Positions 11,796 to 20,094 of a stretch of 35,662 bases of DNA are shown piece after piece. The stretch is from NCBI GenBank assembly GCA_001800355.1, contig MGVF01000098.1:1-35662 (forward strand), read 5' to 3'. The notes beneath the pieces were generated by a model, which worked only from the letters and a program-made list of their open reading frames with translations, was not told where the DNA came from and searched no databases. Within the stretch, counting starts at the first letter, position 1. The number at the start of each line of letters is the position of its first letter. The position numbers and the translations under genes were made by a program. This stretch comes from Elusimicrobia bacterium RIFOXYA2_FULL_50_26 (GTDB lineage: Bacteria; Elusimicrobiota; Endomicrobiia; Endomicrobiales; XYA2-FULL-47-53).

Positions 11796-12831
11796 TTTAA
11801 GGTGTCTCTTTAGCAGTTTGAGGTCATTGCGAGCGCAGCGAAGCAATCTCGACGTTGCTTCTGATGAAAAACGAGATTGCCGCGCCCTTCGGGCTCGCAA
11901 TGACGACAACAACTTCAAAACGCTAAAGAGACACAATTTAAGAAAAGTATTGCGCAGAGGTTACTATCTCCTTGCCGCATTGCTGTCGAAATTTATATTG
12001 CTGATACCGTTGAGGATAGCGGTAACGGCCGGGGGGCTTCTGGGGTTGGCGGCATACTATGTTACCGGTGCCTCGCGCCGGCGCGCAATACTAAACCTTT
12101 CCGCGGCATTTCCAGGGAAAAACGAGGTTGAAATTCGCGCAATGGCGCGCTCGGTTTTCTTAAACCAGGGAAAAAATTTATTCGAATTGTTTTCGTTTCC
12201 CAAACTAAGCAATGATAAAATGCTTTCGTTGTGCAGGATTTCAAACCGCGAAATCATGACGGAAGCGTTTAAGAAAGGCAAGGGCGTTCTGATAGCAAGC
12301 GCGCATTGCGCCAACTGGGAAATGATGGGCGCGACGCTTTCGCTGTCCGGTTTTCCGATAAACGTCATCGCGCGGCGCATTTATATAGAAGAATTGAACA
12401 ATATGCTGGTGAACCTGCGCCTCTCAAAGGGCGTCCGCGTCATTTTGCGTTCAGGCAAAGAATCGGCGCGGGAAATACTGCGCAGCCTGCGCCATAACGA
12501 GGCCATCGGCATTCTCATAGACCAGGACACCGCCGTGCCGGGAGTGTTCGTTGATTTCTTCGGAAAAAAAGCATGGACGCCGTCGGGACTCGCCACGCTT
12601 GCCATGCGCACCGGCGCAAGCGTGGTGCTTGCGCTCGACGTGCGCCTTCCGGATGACAGCCACGAAGTTGTTTTGTCCGGCCCTTTCGATTTTGAGCGCA
12701 CGGGAAATGACGAAGCCGACATAGCCAGACACGTACAACTTATTACACAAAAAATCGAGGATCACATCCGCGTTTATCCCGGCCAGTGGGTATGGATGCA
12801 CGACCGCTGGAAAACCAGAGAAAATGAATAA
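11782..12831 (+). CDS. lpxL: Lipid A biosynthesis lauroyl/myristoyl acyltransferase with a repeat-encoded N-terminal insertion
   Basis: SAHCANWEMMGATLSLSG (HX4D/E-type motif), GILIDQDTAVPGVFVDFFGKKAWTPSGLATLAMRTGA. GTG start 11782 overlaps kdsC; codons ~7-51 from repeat R5. Alternative TTG start at 11950. Confidence 0.85.
   Translation: MDTFNLRCLFSSLRSLRAQRSNLDVASDEKRDCRALRARNDDNNFKTLKRHNLRKVLRRGYYLLAALLSKFILLIPLRIAVTAGGLLGLAAYYVTGASRRRAILNLSAAFPGKNEVEIRAMARSVFLNQGKNLFELFSFPKLSNDKMLSLCRISNREIMTEAFKKGKGVLIASAHCANWEMMGATLSLSGFPINVIARRIYIEELNNMLVNLRLSKGVRVILRSGKESAREILRSLRHNEAIGILIDQDTAVPGVFVDFFGKKAWTPSGLATLAMRTGASVVLALDVRLPDDSHEVVLSGPFDFERTGNDEADIARHVQLITQKIEDHIRVYPGQWVWMHDRWKTRENE
11802..11934 (+). 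mobile_element. MITE-like element family 1, copy R5 (133 bp, forward)
   Basis: gtgtctctttagcagtttgagg...acgctaaagagacac; perfect 8-bp direct repeats AATTTAAG (11794-11801, 11935-11942). Confidence 0.95.
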
Positions 12832-13360
12832 CTTAACGTTAAACCTAATCCTATTGCTATCCGCGCTGTTTTTTACCTCGTGTGCCAAGAGGGAAGAAAT
12901 TACTAACGATAACCCGGCCGTTCCTGAGCAGGCCATTGAGCAATTTACGGTTATGGAAACGCGCCACGGCAAGCCAAGCTGGACGCTTGACGCGGCCTCA
13001 GCCCAGATCATCGAAACTGAAAAAATCGCCATCGTCCAGTCTCCGAAAATCATGTTTTACCAGGAAGGCAAATACGTTTCGACCCTGGTTGCCGAGCGTG
13101 GCAGGATAAACACCGAAACATACGACATATGGGGCGAAGAAAAATGTATAGTAACAACCGCAAAAGGCGAGAGGCTTGAAACGAGAAATCTTCATTACCG
13201 CTCCGATATACGAAAAATTATTACGGACGAAAAGGTAAAACTGGTGCGGCCGCAGGAGATAATTTACGGCCAGGGCATGGAAGCGACGCCTGATCTTGAA
13301 AGCATTATTATAAAGAAGCAGCGGGTAGAACTAAAGGAAGGCGATGAAGTTAAAAAATAG
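12824..13360 (+). CDS. lptC: LPS export periplasmic protein LptC-like (possible lipoprotein)
   Basis: LSALFFTSCAKREE N-terminus; ETRHGKPSWTLDAASAQI, WGEEKCIVTTAKGERLETRNLHYRSDI (LptC/YrbK-like). Immediately upstream of lptA-lptB. Confidence 0.8.
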   Translation: MNNLTLNLILLLSALFFTSCAKREEITNDNPAVPEQAIEQFTVMETRHGKPSWTLDAASAQIIETEKIAIVQSPKIMFYQEGKYVSTLVAERGRINTETYDIWGEEKCIVTTAKGERLETRNLHYRSDIRKIITDEKVKLVRPQEIIYGQGMEATPDLESIIIKKQRVELKEGDEVKK

Positions 13361-14147
13361 GTGTCTCTTTAGCAGTTTGAGGTCATTGCGAGCGCAGCGA
13401 AGCAATCTCGACGTTGCTTCTGACGAAAAGCGAGATTGCCGCGCCCTTCGGGCTCGCAATGACGACGAGAACCTCGGAATGCTAAAGAAACACAAAAATA
13501 TACTGATATTGCTGCCGGCGGTTTTTTTTGTTTGCGCTGCCGCCACTGTGCGACAGCCTAAAGCCGTTATAACTGGCGACGAGATGGAGATAATTAAAAA
13601 CGGATCGGCTGTCATTTTCAATGGAAACGCGATGGTAAAACGCGGCGACAGCTCTTTGAAGGCCGAAAGAATAGTGCATGACAAGGCAAACAATACCGTT
13701 GAAGCTACGGGTAACATAATCTTCGACACGGTTACCGAAAAAAACGAGCCGCTTCATGCCACGGGGCAAAAAGCCAGGTACTCCGTTACGCTTGGCGAGG
13801 GCGAATTAAGCCAGGGCAGGCCGCACGTTACCTGGCACGTGAGGGAATCAACGACGCCCGTGCAGATATTCGCCGATGTAATACGCTTCGACAAGCAACG
13901 CGAGGAAATAACCGGCGAAGGCGGCGTAGAGGTAATATCTTCGTCCGCATGCGCCTACGCGCCCCGCGTCATGTTCATGCAGCGCAGCAATGAAGCATTT
14001 CTTACCGGCTCCCCTCAGCCAAAGATAGTTTACCACAGCAGCAACAGGGGTGAATACAGCGCAGACTCCATAACGATATTCATGAAAGATCATTCTGCGG
14101 AACTGAAAGGGAACGTTCACGGGATATTATATGATTTTAAAAAGTAA
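13344..14147 (+). CDS. lptA: LptA/OstA-like LPS transport protein with repeat-encoded N-terminus
   Basis: [50 protein letters not shown] (OstA repeat). In-frame ATG at 13479 inside the repeat end gives a clean signal peptide [22 protein letters not shown]. Confidence 0.85.
   Translation: MKLKNRCLFSSLRSLRAQRSNLDVASDEKRDCRALRARNDDENLGMLKKHKNILILLPAVFFVCAAATVRQPKAVITGDEMEIIKNGSAVIFNGNAMVKRGDSSLKAERIVHDKANNTVEATGNIIFDTVTEKNEPLHATGQKARYSVTLGEGELSQGRPHVTWHVRESTTPVQIFADVIRFDKQREEITGEGGVEVISSSACAYAPRVMFMQRSNEAFLTGSPQPKIVYHSSNRGEYSADSITIFMKDHSAELKGNVHGILYDFKK
13361..13493 (+). mobile_element. MITE-like element family 1, copy R6 (133 bp, forward)
   Basis: gtgtctctttagcagtttgagg...atgctaaagaaacac; 8-bp flanks AAAAATAG (13353-13360) / AAAAATAT (13494-13501), 7/8 identical. 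Confidence 0.9.
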
Positions 14148-14850
14148 CGGCCTGCAAAAAATGTACCGCAAAAGGGCGGTCGTCAACGGCATAAGCATCG
14201 AGGTGCGCCAGGGCGAGATTGTCGGACTTCTCGGGCCCAACGGCGCAGGGAAAACAACCACGTTCTACATGACGGTGGGGCTTATCTCTCCCGACGGCGG
14301 GCAGGTGCTTATTGATGATACTGACGTTACAACCATGCCAATGTACCAGCGTGCGCGCATGGGTGTAGGCTACCTGCCGCAGGAACCTTCAATTTTCAGG
14401 CGGATGACGGTAGAGGAAAACCTCCAGGCAATACTTGAAACCCTGCCGATTTCAAAGCAGGAACGCAAGGCAAAGGCCGAGACGCTGTTGTCCGACCTCG
14501 GGCTTTCGCACCTGCGGGGACAGCTTGCCGTAACACTTTCCGGCGGCGAAAAAAGGCGCTGCGAGATAGCGCGCGCCCTTGTTACCGATCCAAAGTTCCT
14601 GCTCCTGGATGAACCGTTTGTAGGCATTGATCCTATAACGGTTGCCGATATCCAGCAGATTATTGCCCGCCTGAAGGCACGCGGGCTGGGAATACTTATA
14701 ACGGATCATAATGTGCGTGAAACCCTGCAAATAATTGACCGCGCATACATCATACATGAAGGCAAAATACTGCTTGAAGGCAACGCAAGCGACCTGCTGG
14801 AAAGCGCCGAGGCGCGCCGTGTATACCTTGGCGAAAACTTCAAAATGTAA
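14131..14850 (+). CDS. lptB: LPS export ABC transporter ATP-binding protein
   Basis: [64 protein letters not shown]. Confidence 0.96.
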   Translation: MILKSNGLQKMYRKRAVVNGISIEVRQGEIVGLLGPNGAGKTTTFYMTVGLISPDGGQVLIDDTDVTTMPMYQRARMGVGYLPQEPSIFRRMTVEENLQAILETLPISKQERKAKAETLLSDLGLSHLRGQLAVTLSGGEKRRCEIARALVTDPKFLLLDEPFVGIDPITVADIQQIIARLKARGLGILITDHNVRETLQIIDRAYIIHEGKILLEGNASDLLESAEARRVYLGENFKM

Positions 14851-14857
14851 AAATTTG

Positions 14858-15041
14858 ATATCTTTTTAGCATTTTGAAGCAACATGCTGTCATTGCGAGG
14901 AACGAAGTGACGAAGCAATCTCGTCTTTATCATCGTCAAACAACAAGATTGCTTCGCTTCGCTCGCAATGACATTCCTTATAAGATATAAATTTTCAGGT
15001 GAATTGATCTCGACGACAACTTCTGAATGCTAAAGAGACAC
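14858..15041 (+). mobile_element. Mosaic element R7: family 1 outer ends with a family 2-like hairpin core (184 bp)
   Basis: Left atatctttttagcattttgaag, core tgtcattgcgaggaacgaag...cgcttcgctcgcaatgaca, right gacgacaacttctgaatgctaaagagacac; perfect 8-bp direct repeats AAAATTTG (14850-14857, 15042-15049). Confidence 0.88.
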
Positions 15042-15121
15042 AAAATTTGATAATTTGTTCATAATTTGATATATTTCTGATTAACCTGTCTGACTCTTCA
15101 ACACTAATGGAGGATAGATAC

Positions 15122-15676
15122 ATGCAAGTAAATATCACCGCAAGACATCTGGAACTTACCCCTGCGCTGGCAAACTATGTTTATAAAAAGATTGAAAAAT
15201 GCGAGCATTTTTCTGATCACCTTGTATGGGCGCAGGTTATTTTATCCGTGGAAAAGTACCGGCAGGTGGCTGAACTCGTTATTCATGCAAGCAAAATAAC
15301 ATTCCGTTCCAAGGAAGAGTCAACCGACATGTACGCCGCGATTGACCTTGCCGTTGATAAAATGGACAAGCAGTTGCGAAAACACAAGGAAATAGTAAAG
15401 ACAAACAGGAAATCAAAAAGCGCCGCTTCTTCCCGAAAACGCCTCAAATCATCCACACAACCCGCAACGTTCACCGAGCCTGAAACAGGCAGACATCTTA
15501 TAAGCGAAGTAAAACGTTTTAGCATAAAGCCGTCTTCCGTAGATGAAGCCATTGACGAAATGGAACTGCTGGGACATAGTTTCTTCATGTTTCTTAATGC
15601 GGAAACGTCACAGTTAAATGTCGTGTATAAACGCGATAACGGTTCCCTCGGGCTTATTGAACCGGAGATGGAATAA
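15122..15676 (+). CDS. hpf: Ribosome hibernation promoting factor, long form
   Basis: MQVNITARHLELTPALANYVYKKIEK N-domain plus C-terminal KRFSIKPSSVDEAIDEMELLGHSFFMFLNAETSQLNVVYKRDNGSLGLIEP. ggagg at 15109-15113. Confidence 0.92.
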   Translation: MQVNITARHLELTPALANYVYKKIEKCEHFSDHLVWAQVILSVEKYRQVAELVIHASKITFRSKEESTDMYAAIDLAVDKMDKQLRKHKEIVKTNRKSKSAASSRKRLKSSTQPATFTEPETGRHLISEVKRFSIKPSSVDEAIDEMELLGHSFFMFLNAETSQLNVVYKRDNGSLGLIEPEME

Positions 15677-15720
15677 CGTATTGTGTCCGGCCGGCAAGCG
15701 GCGGACGAGGGAGAAAACGG

Positions 15721-16179
15721 ATGAAAATTATGGATTTTCTTTGTCCTGAGACCATAACTATAGACCTGAAGGCACAGGACAAAAAATCGGCCATAAACGA
15801 ACTGGCCGAAATGCTTCACAAAACAAAAAAAACCAAAAAGGTCGCCGAGGTTGTGGAAGCTGTTCTTGAGCGCGAAAAACTGGGGTCAACCGGCATAGGC
15901 CAGGGCGTAGCCATACCTCACGGCAAAACCAACGCCGTCTCCGAGCAGATCGGCGTACTCGGTATATCCCAAAAAGGCGTTGATTTTCATTCGCTTGACG
16001 GTGAACCGGTATACCTTATATTCCTTCTTGTAGGCCCCACCGAGATCGCCGGCCAGCATTTAAAAGCGCTGGCAAGGATCTCACGGTTGTTCAAAGACAA
16101 ATTCTTCCGACAGGCGCTCCGCGACGCCAAATCCACCGAGGAAATAGTAAAAATCATTCAGCAGGAAGATGCGTATTAG
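15721..16179 (+). CDS. ptsN: PTS EIIA-Ntr/fructose-type (PtsN-like)
   Basis: GSTGIGQGVAIPHGKTNAV (phospho-His), LVGPTEIAGQHLKALARISRLFKD. Confidence 0.9.
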   Translation: MKIMDFLCPETITIDLKAQDKKSAINELAEMLHKTKKTKKVAEVVEAVLEREKLGSTGIGQGVAIPHGKTNAVSEQIGVLGISQKGVDFHSLDGEPVYLIFLLVGPTEIAGQHLKALARISRLFKDKFFRQALRDAKSTEEIVKIIQQEDAY

Positions 16180-16197
16180 CGTGTTATCTCGCCTTAT

Positions 16198-17133
16198 ATG
16201 CCAGAAATAACCGTAGGAACATTTTTACAGGAAAAAAGTGAAGATTTAAAGCTGGAGCTTATCACCGGCGTTGAGGGGTTGCCGCGCCTTATTAAAGTAT
16301 CGGAAATTAACCGGCCAGGCCTTGCTTTTACCGGATACATGGAACATTTTCCGGCCGAGCGTATCCAGATAATAGGGCTTTCAGAATACTCGTATTTAAG
16401 CTCGCTTGCCCCGGAAATACTTACCGAAACGCTTGAAAGAATTCTGTCCTATCCGTCGCTCCCCTGCGTGATACTTGCACGCGAATTCGATCCGCTGCCG
16501 GAAATGCTGCGGCTTCACCAGAAATTTAAAATACCGCTGCTGCGCACGGGGATGAAACCTTCGCCTCTCGCCGGAGAGCTGATCTTTTACCTTGAAGACA
16601 AGATGGCCGCATCGACGTCCCTGCACGGAGTGCTGGTAAGCGTATACGGGCTGGGGGTTCTTCTTATAGGAAACGCCGGCATAGGAAAATCCGAGTGCGC
16701 GATGGAGCTGGTAAAGCGCGGGCACATGCTGGTAGCCGACGACGTGGTTGAGGTGCGCCAGCGTTCCGGCGGCATTCTTATCGGCCAGGGCGAGGAGATA
16801 GTCCGCCATCATATGGAAGTGCGCGGCCTTGGTATTATAGACGTTCGCAGCCTGTTCGGCATAGGATTCATACTTGACCAGTCGAAGATCGAGCTTGTTA
16901 TCCGACTTGAAGACTGGGACGCCAACCGCGAATACGAGAGGGTGGGGTTGGAAGAGCATTATACCACTATCCTCGACGTTAAGGTTCCTGAAGTAATTTT
17001 GCCGGTGCGCCCGGGAAGAAACCTGGCCGTTCTCGTTGAGATTGCAAGCCTCAACCAGCGCCTGAAAAACCGCGGCCACTACACGGCGCAACAGCTAAAC
17101 CAGCGCCTTATACAAATAATGTCGCAAAGATAA
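16198..17133 (+). CDS. hprK: HPr kinase/phosphorylase
   Basis: GNAGIGKSECAMELVKRGHMLVADDVVEV (Walker A), EVRGLGIIDVRSLFG (HprK signature). Confidence 0.97.
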   Translation: MPEITVGTFLQEKSEDLKLELITGVEGLPRLIKVSEINRPGLAFTGYMEHFPAERIQIIGLSEYSYLSSLAPEILTETLERILSYPSLPCVILAREFDPLPEMLRLHQKFKIPLLRTGMKPSPLAGELIFYLEDKMAASTSLHGVLVSVYGLGVLLIGNAGIGKSECAMELVKRGHMLVADDVVEVRQRSGGILIGQGEEIVRHHMEVRGLGIIDVRSLFGIGFILDQSKIELVIRLEDWDANREYERVGLEEHYTTILDVKVPEVILPVRPGRNLAVLVEIASLNQRLKNRGHYTAQQLNQRLIQIMSQR

Positions 17134-17136
17134 ATC

Positions 17137-17259
17137 GCAGTTTGAGGTCATTGCGAGCGAGAGCGAAGCAATCTCGGCGTTGCTTCTGATGAAAAGCGAG
17201 ATTGCCGCGCCCTTTGGTCTCGCAATGACGACGACAACTTCAAAATGCTAAAGAGGCAC
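17137..17259 (+). mobile_element. MITE-like element family 1, copy R8 (123 bp, forward, left end shortened)
   Basis: gcagtttgaggtcattgcgagcgagagcgaagcaatctcgg...caaaatgctaaagaggcac; perfect 8-bp direct repeats GATAAATC (17129-17136, 17260-17267). Confidence 0.93.
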
Positions 17260-17288
17260 GATAAATCTGATTAACGGGGAATTATTAT

Positions 17289-18155
17289 ATGCAGTTTTAC
17301 ATTGTTACAGGGTTATCGGGGGCGGGCAAAAGCCAGGCGTTGAAAATCCTGGAGGATATGGGTTTTTTCTGCGTGGACAATCTCCCCGTTGCGCTGGTGC
17401 CGCGTTTTGCCGACCTTTGCAGGGCGCAAGGCGCCAAATTTTCGCGCGTTGCGCTGGGCATAGATATTCGCGCCGGCAAACCATCCCTGGATTCACTCGA
17501 CGGCGTTCTTTCTGAAATCAAAAAAAAGGGAATAAAATACCGTATAATTTTTTTCACGGCCAACGACTCGACACTGTTGCAGCGTTATTCCGAAACCCGC
17601 CGCCGTCACCCGCTGGGACGACGCATAGTGGACGGAATTCACAAAGAAAGAAAGTTGATGGAAAAGGTGCTTTCCATTGCAGACCAGGTTATAGACACGT
17701 CGCACCTTACACTGGCGGAATTAAAGGAAATACTTGCGCGTGTAATGGGAATATCATACATACGCAAGATAATGATCTCCACGCTTTCATTCGGATATAA
17801 ATACGGCATTCCCACGGACGCGGATCTTGTCATAGACGTCCGCTTCCTGCCAAACCCGAACTATGTTCCGTCCTTGCGCTCTAAAACAGGGCAGGACGTG
17901 GCGGTAAAAAAATACGTGCAGCGGCAGAAACCGGCCAGGGAGTTTTTTCGCCGTTTCCTGGATCTGATAAATTTCCTTATTCCCCGTTACGTGCGCGAAG
18001 GAAAAAGTTACCTGACTATCGCCGTCGGATGCACCGGCGGACGCCACCGTTCCGTCGTCGTGGCGGAACATATCGCCCAGTTCCTCAGGAAAAGCCGGTA
18101 CCCGGTTAAGATTTACCACCGTGATATCGAGCGGGGCGTGGAAGCGTACCGCTGA
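17289..18155 (+). CDS. rapZ: RNase adapter RapZ / YvcJ family nucleotide-binding protein
   Basis: VTGLSGAGKSQALKILEDMGFFCVDNLPVAL, IAVGCTGGRHRSVVVAEHIA. Confidence 0.96.
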   Translation: MQFYIVTGLSGAGKSQALKILEDMGFFCVDNLPVALVPRFADLCRAQGAKFSRVALGIDIRAGKPSLDSLDGVLSEIKKKGIKYRIIFFTANDSTLLQRYSETRRRHPLGRRIVDGIHKERKLMEKVLSIADQVIDTSHLTLAELKEILARVMGISYIRKIMISTLSFGYKYGIPTDADLVIDVRFLPNPNYVPSLRSKTGQDVAVKKYVQRQKPAREFFRRFLDLINFLIPRYVREGKSYLTIAVGCTGGRHRSVVVAEHIAQFLRKSRYPVKIYHRDIERGVEAYR

Positions 18156-18159
18156 AATC

Positions 18160-19137
18160 ATGAGCGATAACACACATTTCGAACCGCACATAGTTGCCCT
18201 CGGCGGGGGGACGGGCCTTTCCAATCTGTTGAGGGGGTTGAAGAGGTATACATCGAGAATAACGGCCATCGTGGCCGTTACAGACGACGGCGGCAGTTCC
18301 GGCACACTGAGGCGGGAACTTGGGATACTGCCACCCGGCGACATAAGGAATTGCCTCGTAGCCCTTTCAGAAGAAGAAAACCTGATGGCGCAACTGTTCC
18401 AGTACAGGTTCCCATACGCAGGTTCGCTTTCAGGCCATTCGTTCGGTAATCTTTTTTTGACGGCAATGTCGGCGCTGGCCGGCGGTTTTGACACCGGCAT
18501 AGCCCGCGCGGGCGAAGTGCTTGCTATCCGGGGCAGGGTGCTTCCCGTTACCCTGCGTTCCGTAACGCTCCGGGCAAAGCTTGCCAATGGCAGGATTGTC
18601 AGGGGGGAAAGCAATATTTCACGTTCCGATAAACGAATTACGTCCCTGCATATTCATCCTTTTCCGCCGCCGGCCGCTCCCCAGGTGCTGGAGGCAATAG
18701 CGAATGCCGACGCAATAGTGCTGGGGCCGGGTTCTTTATATACTTCAATAATATCCAACCTGCTTGTCGAGGGTGTTGCAGAGGCCATGAATAATAACAA
18801 GGCGCCGAAAATATACGTAGGCAATATAATGACGCAACCTGGCGAGACAAGCAACTATTCGCTGCACGATCACGTCCGTGCTATTGAAAAACACGCCGGC
18901 GGCAGGTTCCTGGATCACGTAATAATAAATTCCGCGCCGATACCCGCCGCCGTTGCCAGGCGTTACGCGCGCAAGGATTCATACCCCGTGGCGGCGGGAC
19001 TTGACGAACGGCTGCGGAAGCTTTCAGTAATTAAGGCGGACGTCATATCAAACTATGAATACGCACGCCACGATTCCGACAAGCTGGCATCCGCAATATT
19101 CCGGTTAATAAACAGGCGACGGAGCGTTGTGCTATGA
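18160..19137 (+). CDS. yvcK: YvcK/CofD-like gluconeogenesis factor family protein
   Basis: IVALGGGTGLSNLLRGLKRYTSRITAIVAVTDDGGSSGTLRRELGILPPGDIRNCLVAL; directly after the rapZ/yvcJ homologue. Start ATG 18160. Confidence 0.93.
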   Translation: MSDNTHFEPHIVALGGGTGLSNLLRGLKRYTSRITAIVAVTDDGGSSGTLRRELGILPPGDIRNCLVALSEEENLMAQLFQYRFPYAGSLSGHSFGNLFLTAMSALAGGFDTGIARAGEVLAIRGRVLPVTLRSVTLRAKLANGRIVRGESNISRSDKRITSLHIHPFPPPAAPQVLEAIANADAIVLGPGSLYTSIISNLLVEGVAEAMNNNKAPKIYVGNIMTQPGETSNYSLHDHVRAIEKHAGGRFLDHVIINSAPIPAAVARRYARKDSYPVAAGLDERLRKLSVIKADVISNYEYARHDSDKLASAIFRLINRRRSVVL

Positions 19138-19553
19138 TAAATATCTTAATCATCACACACGGGCATCTTGGCGCGGAACTGGTTCGCACGGCCGAAAGCA
19201 TCGTGGGAAGGCAGGAAGGCGTGGCGGTTCTGCCGTTGCAGCAGGAAGACAGCCTTGCAACCATAAGCGCCAGCACTGAAAACATATTGCGCTCTCTCGA
19301 CAGTTGCGACGGCGTGCTGGTATTAACCGACATGCTTGGCGGAACGCCGTGCAATGCTTCCCTGCCGTTCTCGGTAACGCATAATATCGAGATCGTGTCA
19401 GGCATAAATTTGTACATGCTGCTGTCGGCTTTTATGAATCGCCAACGCATGACGCTGGCTGAACTTGCAAAAAAAGTCATGACGGATGCCGCCAAAAACA
19501 TAGCGAATGTCAAGGCGATATTCCTGCAGAAAATGAAACCGAAAGAGGTGTGA
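19134..19553 (+). CDS. PTS mannose-type EIIA
   Basis: ILIITHGHLGAELVRTAESIVG (phospho-His), VLTDMLGGTPCNASL. Confidence 0.92.
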   Translation: MINILIITHGHLGAELVRTAESIVGRQEGVAVLPLQQEDSLATISASTENILRSLDSCDGVLVLTDMLGGTPCNASLPFSVTHNIEIVSGINLYMLLSAFMNRQRMTLAELAKKVMTDAAKNIANVKAIFLQKMKPKEV

Positions 19554-19563
19554 GGTAGTCATT

Positions 19564-20094
19564 ATGTCCATCATTCTTGTCAGGATTGACGACCGCCTTA
19601 TTCACGGTCAGATTGTCGAAGGTTGGCTTAAACCGATAAATGCCAATCACATTCTGGTGATCTCGGACGACGTCGCAAGAGACCGCATGCAGCAGATATT
19701 GCTGGGCATGGCCGTGCCGAAGGGCGTTAAATTTACAAGCCTGTCCGTAGACGAAGGCTCAAAAAAAATAAATGACGGGTTTTTTAACAAGGACCGCGTA
19801 TTGCTGCTGGTTCCCGGCCCCGAACCGTTGCTGCGCCTGCTGCGGCTGGGAGTAAAATTCGAATCCGTCAACGTAGGTGGCATGCATTACGGCCCCGGGA
19901 AGAAACAGATACTGCGCACCTTATGCGTGGATAAGGACGACATTGATACGCTTATGGAAATCGGAAAACAGGGCGTGGAACTTGAGGGGCGCGTATTGCC
20001 CGACGACGAACGCATAAATATCATGGAAGTTATAGGACGTGAGACACAACCGCCGGCAGCCGGCGATGATGTCAATAAGGAAGCCAATGAATAA
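19564..20094 (+). CDS. PTS mannose-type EIIB
   Basis: LVRIDDRLIHGQIVEGWLKPINANHILVISDDVA (phospho-His), VNVGGMHYGPGKKQIL. Confidence 0.93.
   Translation: MSIILVRIDDRLIHGQIVEGWLKPINANHILVISDDVARDRMQQILLGMAVPKGVKFTSLSVDEGSKKINDGFFNKDRVLLLVPGPEPLLRLLRLGVKFESVNVGGMHYGPGKKQILRTLCVDKDDIDTLMEIGKQGVELEGRVLPDDERINIMEVIGRETQPPAAGDDVNKEANE

Noticed and set aside
13331-13729. 132-aa minus-strand ORF
   Set aside because: Antisense to lptA and repeat R6; the [28 protein letters not shown] segment is repeat-derived.
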